64,000 nt of DNA from Prochlorococcus sp. AG-436-M02 (GTDB taxonomy: Bacteria; Cyanobacteriota; Cyanobacteriia; PCC-6307; Cyanobiaceae). The notes under the pieces were generated by a model that worked only from the letters and a program-made list of their open reading frames with translations, did not search any database and was not told the origin of the DNA. Both the position numbers and the translations under genes were made by a program. The stretch's first letter is position 1; each line of letters opens with the position of its first letter. The stretch is from contig QCPL01000005.1 of assembly GCA_003212515.1 (NCBI GenBank), positions 1 through 64,000 on the forward strand. Reading direction: 5' to 3'. Below, one piece after another: positions 47,296-56,346 of this stretch.

Positions 47296-47700
47296 ATGGC
47301 TGAGCAAAATTTAGAGAACAGTTCAATTAATGTTCAAAGACTAGGGCATGTAGCTATACGTGTTAAAGATGTCGATAGAGCAAAACAATTTTATCTGAAC
47401 TTAGGAATGAAACTTACTTGGGATGACCCTGATTGGTGTTATTTAGAAGCAGGACCTGGTAATGATGGCCTTGCTTTATTGGGACCAGGATATAAAGCTG
47501 CAGGACCGCATTTTGCCTTTCACTTTACTGATAAACGTGAAATAGAAGAGCTGCATATACAGTTGATTGCCGCTGGAGCCAAAGTTGGGACTTTGCATGA
47601 TCATCGTGATGGGACTTCTTCTTTCTATCTCCGAGACCCTGAAGGTAATTGGTTGGAAATGCTTTATCACCCTCAAGATGGTGTCCCTTCCAACCAATGA
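47296..47700 (+). CDS. VOC-superfamily (glyoxalase-like) protein
   Basis: This is a 134-residue single VOC domain. It has the opening RLGHVAIRVKDVDRAKQFYLNLGMKLTWD and the closing SSFYLRDPEGNWLEMLYHP, with His and Glu metal ligands at the usual places and GPHFAFHFTD in between. It is close to the glyoxalase/bleomycin-resistance family but distinct from GloA at 36576. The substrate is unknown. It lies between hemB and mutS2 on the same strand, with 16 bases to mutS2. Confidence 0.82.
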   Translation: MAEQNLENSSINVQRLGHVAIRVKDVDRAKQFYLNLGMKLTWDDPDWCYLEAGPGNDGLALLGPGYKAAGPHFAFHFTDKREIEELHIQLIAAGAKVGTLHDHRDGTSSFYLRDPEGNWLEMLYHPQDGVPSNQ

Positions 47701-47716
47701 AGTCGTGAGGTTTTGA

Positions 47717-50140
47717 ATGAGTTCCCAAGATAAAGAACTTCAATTAACTAATAATGCTAATGCTTTGGAAGAAACACTTTATTTGTTGGAGTGGGCTAAG
47801 GTGTGCGAACACCTTTCAACGTTTGCTAGCACTACGCAAGGTAAGAGAAAATGCATCACTTCATCTATTCCTAATGAGTTAACTCATAGTCGTAGATATC
47901 TTGCTGAGACTATAGAAATAGGTGCTATAGATTTAGAAGAGGAAGGTGGGGTCCGGCTTGCTGGAGTTCATGATATAGAAAAGATTTTGCTTAGGTGTTC
48001 TAAAGGAGGTGTTGTATCTGCTCCTGAACTCTTAGAAGTCATATCTACATTGAGATCTGCCCGCAGGTTGCGTAGGCAGCTTGAGGATTCAGAAAAGAGA
48101 CCAACTATCTCAAAACTATTCTCTAATTTGTCAACCTTACCAGATTTGCAGAAGCTTATTCAATCGGGTATAGAAGAAGGTGGACGTATTGTAGATAGTG
48201 CCAGTGATAAATTGGCTAGCTTACGTCGACAATCTCAAGTATTACGAATAGAGAGAAAAGATCTCTTAAAAGATCTCATCAGGAGACAGCATTCAGTCTT
48301 GCAGGATACTGTTATTGCAGAACGCTATCAGAGACCAGTCGTGGCTTTGAAAGCTGGTGCAGTCGATCATATGCCAGGAACTGTCCATGATATATCGTCT
48401 TCAGGTAATACTGTCTTTATTGAACCTAAGGTGGTTATACCCTTAGGGAATCAGATCGCTAAACTAGAAGCTTCGATTTATATCGAAGAGCAGAGATTAT
48501 TAGCATATTGGAGCAGTCAAATTGGCGATAATTTTCTTCCTCTTCATCATCTTTACAAGATGCTTTTGGAATTAGATTTTGCTTTAGCAAGGGCACGTTA
48601 TGGTTATTGGCTATCGGGAGTGGCTCCTAAACTCAAAGAAGAACCTGAGGCTCCGTTCCTCATTAAAGATTTCCGGCATCCATTACTTGTCTGGCAAGAG
48701 CATTATAACCAAGGCTCTAAAGTTATTCCTATTACATTTGAAGTTTCTTCGACGTTGAAAGTTCTTGCAATTACAGGGCCAAATACAGGTGGAAAAACAG
48801 TTGCTATAAAAAGTTTTGGCTTAGCGATTCTCATGTCAAAGTTTGGGTTGCTATTGCCATGTGCAGGCCAACCATCTTTACCTTGGTGTAATCAAGTCTT
48901 GGCAGATATTGGTGATGAACAATCTCTGGAACAAAATCTATCGACATTTAGTGGACATATTGTTCGAATTACTCGGATTTTAGATTCAATCTCTAAGTTC
49001 CCTGGACCATCAATCGTTTTACTTGATGAATTAGGTGCTGGGACTGATCCTACGGAAGGGACTGCTTTAGCTACTGCGTTGTTAATGTCATTAGCCGATA
49101 GAGCTCGCTTGACTATCGCTACTACACATTTTGGTGAACTTAAGGCTCTGAAATATAGTGATTCTCGTTTTGAAAATGCCTCTGTTGGTTTTGATAGTGA
49201 AACGATAAAACCTACTTATCATTTGCAATGGGGCATCCCTGGAAGAAGTAATGCATTGGCAATTGCTCGAAGACTTGGACTTGATGATGTAGTGATGGAT
49301 AAAGCACAGCAATTTATGCAAAGGAATGGTATAGATAATGTGAACAATGTTATCGAGGGTCTTGAGGCGCAAAGACTAAGGCAACAAGAAGCAGCAGAAG
49401 AGGCTGCTTCTTTATTAGTTCGGACTGAATTACTTCATGAGGAGTTAATTAGTCGATGGGAGACGCAATGTCGTCAATCAGAGAATTTCCAAGAAAGAGG
49501 TCGAAAGAAATTAGAGAGTTCTATTCGACGTGGTCAATTGGAGGTGAGAGACTTAATTCGTCGATTGCGTGATGATTCGGCTGATGGGGAAATAGCTAGA
49601 AGAACCGGAAAAAGATTAAAGCAAATGGAAAATACCTTTCGTTCAGAAAGATCTATTAGCAATCATCAAAACTGGCAACCTAAAAAAGGTGATCGAGTTA
49701 GGGTCAGTGCTATAGGTAAAACTGGTGAAGTTATAGCAGTTGCTGCAGATGGCTCACAATTAACAATTATGTGTGGTGTTTTTAGAAGTACGGTTGAGTT
49801 GAATGAAGTGGAAAGTCTTGACGGACAAAAACCTAGTTTCAACGCTCAGGACTCAGTGGTAACAATCAAATCAAAAGCTTCTTTGAGTGTTCATTCTAAT
49901 TTCCGGACTAAAAAGAACACAATTGATGTTAGAGGTTTAAGAGTCCATGAAGCTGAGGCTGAGGTTGAAGAGAAAATGCGTAATACATCAGGACCAGTTT
50001 GGGTTATACACGGTATAGGGACAGGTAGACTGAAGAGAGGATTGCTTGAGTGGTTACAAAAACTTGAGTATGTGGACAAAGTTACTATTGCCGATCAATC
50101 AGATGGAGGAGCAGGTTGTAGTGTTATTTGGTTGAAGTAA
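47717..50140 (+). CDS. mutS2: Endonuclease MutS2
   Basis: The 807-residue MutS homologue acts in suppression of recombination and possibly in rescue of collided ribosomes. It has a clamp/lever region with GTVHDISSSGNTVFIEP, the ABC-type ATPase with ITGPNTGGKTVAIKS, LLDELGAGTDPTEG and TIATTHFGELK, a coiled-coil arm rich in Arg/Glu, a KOW-like segment, and a C-terminal Smr nuclease domain (IDVRGLRVHEAEAEVEE, VWVIHGIGTGRLKRGLLEWL). The mismatch-recognition domain of MutS is absent, as expected. Confidence 0.97.
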   Translation: MSSQDKELQLTNNANALEETLYLLEWAKVCEHLSTFASTTQGKRKCITSSIPNELTHSRRYLAETIEIGAIDLEEEGGVRLAGVHDIEKILLRCSKGGVVSAPELLEVISTLRSARRLRRQLEDSEKRPTISKLFSNLSTLPDLQKLIQSGIEEGGRIVDSASDKLASLRRQSQVLRIERKDLLKDLIRRQHSVLQDTVIAERYQRPVVALKAGAVDHMPGTVHDISSSGNTVFIEPKVVIPLGNQIAKLEASIYIEEQRLLAYWSSQIGDNFLPLHHLYKMLLELDFALARARYGYWLSGVAPKLKEEPEAPFLIKDFRHPLLVWQEHYNQGSKVIPITFEVSSTLKVLAITGPNTGGKTVAIKSFGLAILMSKFGLLLPCAGQPSLPWCNQVLADIGDEQSLEQNLSTFSGHIVRITRILDSISKFPGPSIVLLDELGAGTDPTEGTALATALLMSLADRARLTIATTHFGELKALKYSDSRFENASVGFDSETIKPTYHLQWGIPGRSNALAIARRLGLDDVVMDKAQQFMQRNGIDNVNNVIEGLEAQRLRQQEAAEEAASLLVRTELLHEELISRWETQCRQSENFQERGRKKLESSIRRGQLEVRDLIRRLRDDSADGEIARRTGKRLKQMENTFRSERSISNHQNWQPKKGDRVRVSAIGKTGEVIAVAADGSQLTIMCGVFRSTVELNEVESLDGQKPSFNAQDSVVTIKSKASLSVHSNFRTKKNTIDVRGLRVHEAEAEVEEKMRNTSGPVWVIHGIGTGRLKRGLLEWLQKLEYVDKVTIADQSDGGAGCSVIWLK

Positions 50141-50453
50141 TTGATTCCTTAATTAGCTAATATTTTTTGACGTTATCTAGAACCTTTATTAGATTTTTTA
50201 CTTGGATTGATTCTTGCTAATGCATAGGTTTTTTTAATGACGTATTTTCTGATGTTAATATTTTCTTTTTGAATAACGGAAGATAGGAAATTTATTTCTC
50301 AGCATTTCTCTCTAAAATGGGGCCAATTTTTTAAGTAGTATTTGAGCTTGATATTAATTACTAGGTTTTCTCTTTATAATTTTGTCTTATGTGGTAATTA
50401 GGTGAGCCTATATCGGCTCTTATCCTTTAAACCAACTGCAGCAAAAGCTAAAA
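50141..50453 (+). promoter_or_regulatory. Gap between mutS2 and obg, with a 5'-UTR hairpin
   Basis: These 313 T-rich bases contain no plausible gene or tRNA. About 35 bases before obg, GAGCC (50404-50408) and GGCTC (50415-50419) can pair around a six-base loop. This is not followed by a T run, so it is probably a leader hairpin and not a terminator. I cannot place the obg promoter with confidence. Confidence 0.35.
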
Positions 50454-51443
50454 ATGCAATTTATTGATCAAGCTATTATAAAAGTTAGAGCTGGAAGAGG
50501 CGGTGATGGGATAGTAGCTTTTCGCAGAGAGAAGTATGTTCCCGCTGGTGGGCCTTCTGGAGGTGATGGTGGTAATGGTGGGAAGGTAATTTTTCAAGCT
50601 GATTCAAATCTCCAGACCTTGCTTGATTTTAAATTTAAGCAATTAATTGTTGCGGAAGATGGCCGGAGAGGAGGGCCGAATAAATGCAGTGGAGCTTCTG
50701 GTACTGATCTTGTGTTAAAAGTTCCATGTGGTACAGAAGTTAAAGATGCACATTCAGGAATAATCTTTGGGGATTTAAAAATTAATGGAGAAAAACTAAT
50801 TGTTGCATTTGGCGGTATTGGAGGATTGGGTAATGCGCATTATTTAAGTAATAGAAACCGTGCACCTGAGAAGTTCACAGAAGGAAAGGATGGTGAAGAA
50901 TGGCTATTAAATTTGGAATTGAAATTATTGGCAGAAGTAGGAATTATTGGTTTACCTAATGCAGGCAAAAGTACATTGATATCAGTTCTTTCCTCTGCGA
51001 AACCCAAAATTGCTGATTATCCTTTTACGACACTAATACCTAATCTTGGTGTGGTACGAAAGCCCAGTGGAGATGGCACCGTATTTGCTGATATTCCTGG
51101 CTTAATAGCAGGTGCAGCGCAAGGAGTTGGTTTAGGGCATGAGTTTTTAAGACATATTGAAAGAACCAAATTGTTAATTCATATTGTTGATGCTTCTTCT
51201 TTAGACCCTGTAAGAGATATTCAAGTTGTTGAAAAGGAACTTCTCGCTTATCAACACGGTCTTATCGATCGACCTAGAATTTTAGTTTTGAATAAGAAAG
51301 AGCTTTTAAATCAAAAAGCTTTGAGCAAGTTAAATGAAAATTTCAAGAGAGAAATAGGCATTGATGTGTTATTTATTTCAGCCGCAATGAATGAAGGCCT
51401 TGAACTTCTTCTGCAAAAAATCTGGCAAAAACTAGAGACTTAA
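50454..51443 (+). CDS. obg: GTPase Obg (CgtA)
   Basis: Obg is an essential GTPase in 50S assembly and stress signalling. The 329-residue protein has the glycine-rich Obg fold ([37 protein letters not shown]), followed by the G domain: G1 [11 protein letters not shown]3 [17 protein letters not shown]4 LNKKEL and a SAA-type G5. The C-terminal OCT domain found in some bacteria is absent, as is common in cyanobacteria. It is followed by a small unknown gene. Confidence 0.97.
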   Translation: MQFIDQAIIKVRAGRGGDGIVAFRREKYVPAGGPSGGDGGNGGKVIFQADSNLQTLLDFKFKQLIVAEDGRRGGPNKCSGASGTDLVLKVPCGTEVKDAHSGIIFGDLKINGEKLIVAFGGIGGLGNAHYLSNRNRAPEKFTEGKDGEEWLLNLELKLLAEVGIIGLPNAGKSTLISVLSSAKPKIADYPFTTLIPNLGVVRKPSGDGTVFADIPGLIAGAAQGVGLGHEFLRHIERTKLLIHIVDASSLDPVRDIQVVEKELLAYQHGLIDRPRILVLNKKELLNQKALSKLNENFKREIGIDVLFISAAMNEGLELLLQKIWQKLET

Positions 51444-51526
51444 TATTCTTTCCATATTTTGGGGCAGATTAAAGGTTGTCGAGAGTCAAAGAATTAGTCA
51501 TAAATAAGTATAAGGCTATCATTCTT

Positions 51527-51709
51527 ATGACTTTTTACACATGCTTTGATGATGAAGGAGGTGTCATCGCACGATGTCAGACTTCTCAAGATATTGAGGT
51601 TTTGAGGCGAATGGGAAGACCTATAAAAAGAATAAAGGAAATGAGAAATGAAGAATCTGTTGTTTGTTCACTTACTGGAAGTCCATCAGATTTTAATATG
51701 GATTATTAA
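51527..51709 (+). CDS. Small conserved hypothetical protein
   Basis: I do not recognise a named family. The 60-residue protein starts MTFYTCFDDEGGVIARCQTS and continues with a basic stretch (EVLRRMGRPIKRIKEMR) and an acidic tail. It is soluble and has three cysteines. The ATG at 51527 is preferred, with TAAGG 11 bases upstream. An in-frame codon at 51476 would add 17 residues of weak quality. It lies between obg and a bidirectional terminator. The composition resembles small picocyanobacterial proteins conserved near obg, but that is recollection. Confidence 0.5.
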   Translation: MTFYTCFDDEGGVIARCQTSQDIEVLRRMGRPIKRIKEMRNEESVVCSLTGSPSDFNMDY

Positions 51710-51734
51710 ATTTAATTTTGAGTAAATTTGCATT

Positions 51735-51764
51735 AAAAAAAGTGGGCGATTGCCCACTTTTTTT
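51735..51764. terminator. Bidirectional intrinsic terminator between the small gene and cp12
   Basis: A 13-base perfect inverted repeat (A7 then GTGGGC, loop GATT, then its complement ending T7) gives U-tracts on both strands. It can stop transcription from the left (obg and the small gene) and from the right (cp12). The cp12 stop codon overlaps its right edge. Confidence 0.92.
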
Positions 51765-51981
51765 AATCATCGTATACAAGGCATTCCGGTTCATCTGGAT
51801 TGGCATCGCAGAATAATTCCAAAGCATTGGGATCGTGCTTATCTTCTGGATGATGCTCTTTATACTCCTCAAGGGAGTGAAGCTCTTCTTCAAGATGCCT
51901 CGCTTTGGCAGCATTACCTTCTGCTTTGGCAGAAAGAATCTCGCTTTGATCTTTTTGAATGTGTTCGTCGATTGAGTTCAT
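51763..51981 (-). CDS. cp12: CP12, Calvin-cycle regulatory protein
   Basis: CP12 is a small, mostly disordered protein that in the dark ties GAPDH and phosphoribulokinase into an inactive complex. The 72 residues end with the diagnostic LELFCDANPDEPECLVYDD, whose Cys pair forms the GAPDH-binding loop. The N-terminal half is charged and helical (AAKARHLEEELHSLEEYKEHHP) and has no cysteine, so the N-terminal disulfide of plant CP12 is missing. It is monocistronic and ends in the shared terminator. The phage-borne CP12 of cyanophages is related. Confidence 0.93.
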   Translation of the reverse strand: MNSIDEHIQKDQSEILSAKAEGNAAKARHLEEELHSLEEYKEHHPEDKHDPNALELFCDANPDEPECLVYDD

Positions 51982-52175
51982 TGGGTTTGTTGCTTTAAGC
52001 CTTAGCTTTCAACTTTCTTACATTAAATAGATTATTCAATTATGCCACTAAAAGTTGGGTTGGTTTACAACACCTTTTCTTCTAACAAGTAGCTATAAAT
52101 ACAATCTAGAATCTAAATGTCTGGCTTTGATGATTAATTAAAATTTTTCTAGATCCTGTTAGTCTTTTCCTATAG

Positions 52176-52817
52176 TCAAGATTCAGCTGGCTGATCTTTG
52201 TTTCTGAGATATTCAAAAATACTTTTATCTCCTATATCAGAGGCTGCATCCATACCAAATTTTCGTATTGAAAGAATTAATAAAAGTAGTGCTGACAGAT
52301 ATAGGAAAATCATTTCTATATCCTGACTGAATACTCCAACTAAGTGACTGCCAAGACTAATTGGTAAAAATAAGGTCAGCCCAATAGCTTCGGGACGTTG
52401 GAAACAGAAAAATTCTTTAAATCCTAAGCCAGCCATTGCTGCAAAGTAAGGTCCAACAAGTAAAGTCAACATAGGTCTAGATACAAGATCAGAAATTAAT
52501 TCTTGCGAATTGCCTTTTAAAATTAGAATAGTAATTCCTAAGGAGCCTATAGCCCAGAAGATTTGAAGGGTGCGGTGAAGAAATTGAGCATATATATGTA
52601 TCCATTTCAGGGCAAGCCCTAAAGATATGCACATTGGTATAAACCAAATCCATGCATCAGAAGCTCCAAATAATAACCAATGACTTAGACCAGAAGTAAA
52701 TGAGATTCCACAAACTAATAGAGCTAACCTATAATTCCTTACCTCTAATTCATCACTTCGTGTAATTTCGTATTTTCCATAAACCCCTTCGAACTCTAGC
52801 TCAGCTGTATTTTCCAT
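52176..52817 (-). CDS. DUF2301 integral membrane protein
   Basis: The 213-residue protein begins with a soluble acidic segment (ELEFEGVYGKYEITRSDELEVRNYR). Six to seven hydrophobic helices follow, including SHWLLFGASDAWIWFIPMCISLGLALKWIHIY and GPYFAAMAGLGFKEFFCF. It matches my memory of the cyanobacterial and plastid DUF2301 family (COG5413), of unknown function. It lies 24 bases downstream of the GST-like gene on the same strand. Confidence 0.75.
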   Translation of the reverse strand: MENTAELEFEGVYGKYEITRSDELEVRNYRLALLVCGISFTSGLSHWLLFGASDAWIWFIPMCISLGLALKWIHIYAQFLHRTLQIFWAIGSLGITILILKGNSQELISDLVSRPMLTLLVGPYFAAMAGLGFKEFFCFQRPEAIGLTLFLPISLGSHLVGVFSQDIEMIFLYLSALLLLILSIRKFGMDAASDIGDKSIFEYLRNKDQPAES

Positions 52818-52841
52818 GAATTTAGAATAAACTTTGTGGCT

Positions 52842-53819
52842 TCAATAGTTATTAACTATTTCATTCACATTAGGCCCTTTTGGAATAATATTGCTTGGAT
52901 TTAGAGGAAATAAAGCTCCAAAGTAGTCATTTCTCCAATTTGTAGCATTACAAGTTTCTGAAACTTTTGGAATATTGAAAAATTTCTTTCGCCAATTCAA
53001 AAGTGCTGGGAAAGATGATAAAGATTCCTGAGTACATCCAAATAAAGGAGAGTAGACAGATTCCCATCGAATAATGGTCGGGAATAATCTTATATCTGCT
53101 AGCGTTAGTTTCTCCCCACAGAGCCAAGGCCCTTTAAGAGAAAGACTTTTTTCTACTACATTTAATGAATGAAATAGTTCTGTGCTGGCTTGATTGTAAG
53201 CTGACTGGTTTCTAGAAAAACCACATTTATAGACCCCATTGTTGATTGATTCTTGGATTAATTCTTGCCAGTTATCTATATCTTTTTTGAGTTCTTTAGG
53301 GTAAAAATTAGGAACTTGTTTTTGAGCGGGCCATTCATTCAAAATCTCTACTAATTGGGCACTTTCATTCCCCAATAATTTAGGTTTGATTTTGCTGGTT
53401 TGTTTTGGATCAAATAAAGCTGGGACAGTAGCCCTATGCGTCGGAGGCGAATTACAGAATTTATAAATTTCTAGAAGCGATTCACAGCCCTTCCAGCTTG
53501 GATAAATTTTCCATAGGCCCTCTTGAGGCTCAGGTTGGGCGATTAAGAGATTTAAAGAACTCCTTAAATCTCTTAATTCATACATTAGCCATGTCCTATG
53601 AGCCCATGGACAGCTTCTTCCGATCACTAGTAATGGGAATTTATCTGGCGATCGATTTAAGAGATCTGTTGCATTTGGAAGAACGGCATTCTTTGCTTGA
53701 CTAGGTTTGCGGCAAAATCTTCCTGATTTGTCTGCAGGGGCAAGGCCATTCATTAATTGATTCCATTGCCATTTCCAACCCATTCGGGCTGATGAAACAA
53801 TTGCGGGAGGTATTGACAT
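52842..53819 (-). CDS. Glutathione S-transferase, Ecm4/glutathionyl-hydroquinone reductase type
   Basis: The protein of about 325 residues has a thioredoxin-like N-terminal domain with the motif SCPWAHRTWLMYELR, where Cys is the catalytic residue. A helical C-terminal GST domain follows (KGPWLCGEKLTLADIRLFPTIIRWESVY). The Cys-Pro-Trp-Ala signature is typical of the xi/omega-like glutathionyl-hydroquinone reductases. The hydroquinone substrate in a cyanobacterium is unknown. ATG 53819 is used because the further codon at 53879 lies past the divergent aspartoacylase-like gene's start. Confidence 0.82.
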   Translation of the reverse strand: MSIPPAIVSSARMGWKWQWNQLMNGLAPADKSGRFCRKPSQAKNAVLPNATDLLNRSPDKFPLLVIGRSCPWAHRTWLMYELRDLRSSLNLLIAQPEPQEGLWKIYPSWKGCESLLEIYKFCNSPPTHRATVPALFDPKQTSKIKPKLLGNESAQLVEILNEWPAQKQVPNFYPKELKKDIDNWQELIQESINNGVYKCGFSRNQSAYNQASTELFHSLNVVEKSLSLKGPWLCGEKLTLADIRLFPTIIRWESVYSPLFGCTQESLSSFPALLNWRKKFFNIPKVSETCNATNWRNDYFGALFPLNPSNIIPKGPNVNEIVNNY

Positions 53820-53872
53820 GAAAATTATTTTGTCGATATTTTCGTAAATAGGACACAACTTAATATTGTTTG

Positions 53873-54793
53873 ATGTCAAATTTTCAGGTGCTTTTGGTTG
53901 CAGGCACCCATGGAAATGAAATAAACGCCCCTTGGGTTTTTGATCAGTGGGAACAAAATCCTGATCTCCTTGATAGACACGGTTTGCAGGTTATTCCAGT
54001 CATAGGAAATCCTATTGCACTTGAAAAGTGTCAAAGGTATCTACAAAGAGATCTAAATAGAAGCTTCACTCCAGAGTTCCTTAATTCTTCAAAGTTTACT
54101 GATTTGGAAATTTCTCGAGCAAAGTATTTGTTTGAGCTTTTTGGGCCTAAAGGTAAAAGTTCTTCTCAAATTGTGATTGATTTTCATAGCACCACTTCCT
54201 GCATGGGAACTAGTCTTGTGATTTATGGAAGACGTCCTGCTGATCTGGCATTAGCCTCTTTAATTCAGAATCGTATTGGTTTACCAGTATATTTGTATGA
54301 AGGTGACTCATCACAAAAAGGATTTTTAGTTGAAGCTTGGCCTTGTGGATTTGTGGTAGAAATAGGACCTGTCCCTCAGGGAACTCTCAATAGCAGAATT
54401 ATTAAGCAAACCTTCCTAACATTAAAGATTTGCTTAGAAGAAATATCTAAATCTATTACCGGTAAGAGCTGTTTCCCTGAAAATTTAATAGTGCATAGAC
54501 ATTTGAAGAGCATTGATTTTCCAAGAGATTTTTCTGGAAAACCCATTGCATTTATCCATGGAGATCTTGAAGGTAGAGATTGGAAAACAATTACTCAAGA
54601 ATCTCCATTATTTGAGGATTTAAAAGGAGAGATTGTGCGACTCTCTGATTATTCTTGTCAAGATGAAGTGGTTCCAGTTTTTGTTAATGAGGCTGCATAC
54701 ACTGAAAAAAATATTGCTATGAGTCTTACTAAAAGGGAGGTTTGGACTTTTGATGAAAATTGGAAAGATGCTTTTTATGAATTGATAAGTTGA
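53873..54793 (+). CDS. Aspartoacylase-family zinc hydrolase
   Basis: The 306-residue protein belongs to the aspartoacylase/succinylglutamate desuccinylase family. Zinc ligands are seen in GTHGNEINAPW (His, Glu) and VIDFHSTTS (His), with QRDLNRSF contacting substrate and the catalytic Glu expected later (VVEIGPVPQG). Aspartoacylase cleaves N-acetylaspartate or other N-acyl amino acids. The substrate here is unproven. ATG 53873 is preferred over TTG 53870. It is divergent from the GST-like gene and precedes psbA, but the 310-base gap argues for separate transcription. Confidence 0.85.
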   Translation: MSNFQVLLVAGTHGNEINAPWVFDQWEQNPDLLDRHGLQVIPVIGNPIALEKCQRYLQRDLNRSFTPEFLNSSKFTDLEISRAKYLFELFGPKGKSSSQIVIDFHSTTSCMGTSLVIYGRRPADLALASLIQNRIGLPVYLYEGDSSQKGFLVEAWPCGFVVEIGPVPQGTLNSRIIKQTFLTLKICLEEISKSITGKSCFPENLIVHRHLKSIDFPRDFSGKPIAFIHGDLEGRDWKTITQESPLFEDLKGEIVRLSDYSCQDEVVPVFVNEAAYTEKNIAMSLTKREVWTFDENWKDAFYELIS

Positions 54794-55103
54794 TAAAAAG
54801 TAAATAATTTTACGAAAGTTTTTCTTCAATATTCAATTCAATTTGCGTTTATTTTTGCAGTTGGATTTCAAATCAAATATTAGGTTGTAGATCTAAGATA
54901 ATTGATATTCCAGTAAGTATTTTTAAGAATACCTCCCTTCTAGTACGAATCAACCACATTGAATTTGAGTGAACATATATATTTTCTTTATAAGAAACAG
55001 GTCCCTTTGGCTCGCGAAATTGCAGTTTTTACTATAAACTCCTCCTGGCGGGGATCTCTCCGTTCTTACATAATGTCCCTTTCGGGATTTAATTCACGTC
55101 CTC
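54794..55103 (+). promoter_or_regulatory. psbA upstream region with two candidate promoters
   Basis: No gene is evident in these 310 bases; a short ORF overlapping the psbA start is a shadow. Candidate A is TTGAGT (54965-54970), 18 bases, TATAAG (54989-54994). Candidate B is TTGGCT (55007-55012), 17 bases, TACTAT (55030-55035), which would give a leader of about 60 bases. A small hairpin TCCC-TTTC-GGGA (55076-55087) lies in the leader. Candidate B fits short photosystem leaders better. Neither is proven. Confidence 0.4.
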
Positions 55104-56186
55104 ATGACCACCATTCAGAAGCAACGTTCTTCGTTGCTCGGCGGTTGGCCGCAGTTCTGTGAGTGGGTCACATCCACTGATAACCGTATTTATGTCGGTT
55201 GGTTCGGTGTATTGATGATTCCTTGCCTTCTAGCGGCAGCAATCTGCTTTGTAGTTGCTTTTATAGCAGCTCCTCCAGTTGACATTGATGGCATCCGTGA
55301 GCCTGTTGCAGGATCTTTCATTTATGGAAACAACATCATTTCTGGTGCTGTAGTTCCATCTAGTAATGCAATTGGTCTTCACTTTTACCCAATTTGGGAA
55401 GCTGCAACTCTTGATGAGTGGCTTTATAACGGCGGTCCTTACCAGCTTGTTGTTTTCCACTTCCTCATTGGTATTTGTGGTTGGATGGGCCGTCAGTGGG
55501 AGCTTTCATATCGTTTAGGTATGCGTCCTTGGATCTGTGTTGCTTACTCAGCTCCAGTTTCTGCTGCTTTTGCTGTGTTCCTTGTTTACCCATTTGGTCA
55601 GGGATCTTTCTCTGACGGAATGCCTTTAGGTATTTCAGGAACATTTAACTTCATGTTCGTCTTCCAGGCTGAGCACAACATTCTTATGCACCCATTCCAT
55701 ATGGCTGGTGTTGCAGGTATGTTTGGCGGAAGCCTGTTCTCAGCTATGCATGGTTCTTTGGTGACTTCTTCACTTATCCGTGAAACCACCGAGACTGAGT
55801 CTCAGAACTATGGTTATAAGTTTGGGCAAGAGGAAGAAACATACAACATCGTTGCAGCTCATGGCTACTTCGGTCGTTTGATCTTCCAATATGCAAGTTT
55901 CAATAACAGTCGCAGTCTTCACTTCTTCTTGGCTATCTTCCCTGTTGTTTGTGTTTGGTTGACTTCTATGGGTATTTGTACCATGGCATTTAACCTCAAC
56001 GGATTCAACTTCAACCAGTCTGTGGTTGACGCAAATGGAAAGGTTGTTCCAACTTGGGGAGATGTACTTAACCGTGCAAACTTAGGTATGGAAGTTATGC
56101 ATGAGCGTAATGCTCACAACTTCCCTCTTGACTTGGCAGCTGCTGAATCCACTTCTGTGGCATTAGTTGCTCCTGCAATAGGTTAA
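55104..56186 (+). CDS. psbA: Photosystem II reaction-centre protein D1
   Basis: D1 binds the primary donor chlorophylls, pheophytin, QB and the Mn cluster. The 360-residue protein has five transmembrane helices and key motifs: [15 protein letters not shown] with redox-active Tyr, [10 protein letters not shown] with the chlorophyll His, [12 protein letters not shown] with the iron His, and [14 protein letters not shown], the Mn ligands and C-terminal processing site after LDLA. Relative to the usual numbering there is one extra residue near the N-terminus. The residue equal to position 130 is Gln (Gln131 here), as in D1:1-type proteins. A terminator follows. Confidence 0.99.
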   Translation: MTTIQKQRSSLLGGWPQFCEWVTSTDNRIYVGWFGVLMIPCLLAAAICFVVAFIAAPPVDIDGIREPVAGSFIYGNNIISGAVVPSSNAIGLHFYPIWEAATLDEWLYNGGPYQLVVFHFLIGICGWMGRQWELSYRLGMRPWICVAYSAPVSAAFAVFLVYPFGQGSFSDGMPLGISGTFNFMFVFQAEHNILMHPFHMAGVAGMFGGSLFSAMHGSLVTSSLIRETTETESQNYGYKFGQEEETYNIVAAHGYFGRLIFQYASFNNSRSLHFFLAIFPVVCVWLTSMGICTMAFNLNGFNFNQSVVDANGKVVPTWGDVLNRANLGMEVMHERNAHNFPLDLAAAESTSVALVAPAIG

Positions 56187-56230
56187 TAATTGGTTTTAAA
56201 AGAACCAAAAACTCTATTATTGAGTTTTCA

Positions 56231-56262
56231 ACCCCTCTGAACTTTCAGAGGGGTTTTTTTTT
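56231..56262 (+). terminator. psbA intrinsic terminator
   Basis: A ten-base stem (ACCCCTCTGA at 56231-56240 with its complement at 56245-56254), loop ACTT, is followed by eight Ts. It lies about 45 bases after the psbA stop, so psbA is monocistronic at its 3' end. Confidence 0.93.
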
Positions 56263-56346
56263 AGAAAAATTTTTAATTTCTGCTAAATGGGTAATGATTG
56301 ATTAGGCTTTCACTTAAAGAACACTTCTTAGTATTTTAAAAAATTT

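Noticed and set aside
54959-55162. 67-codon plus-strand ORF just upstream of and overlapping psbA
   Set aside because: It runs through the psbA promoter and leader and into the psbA start in another frame, and has no ribosome-binding site. Best read as chance.
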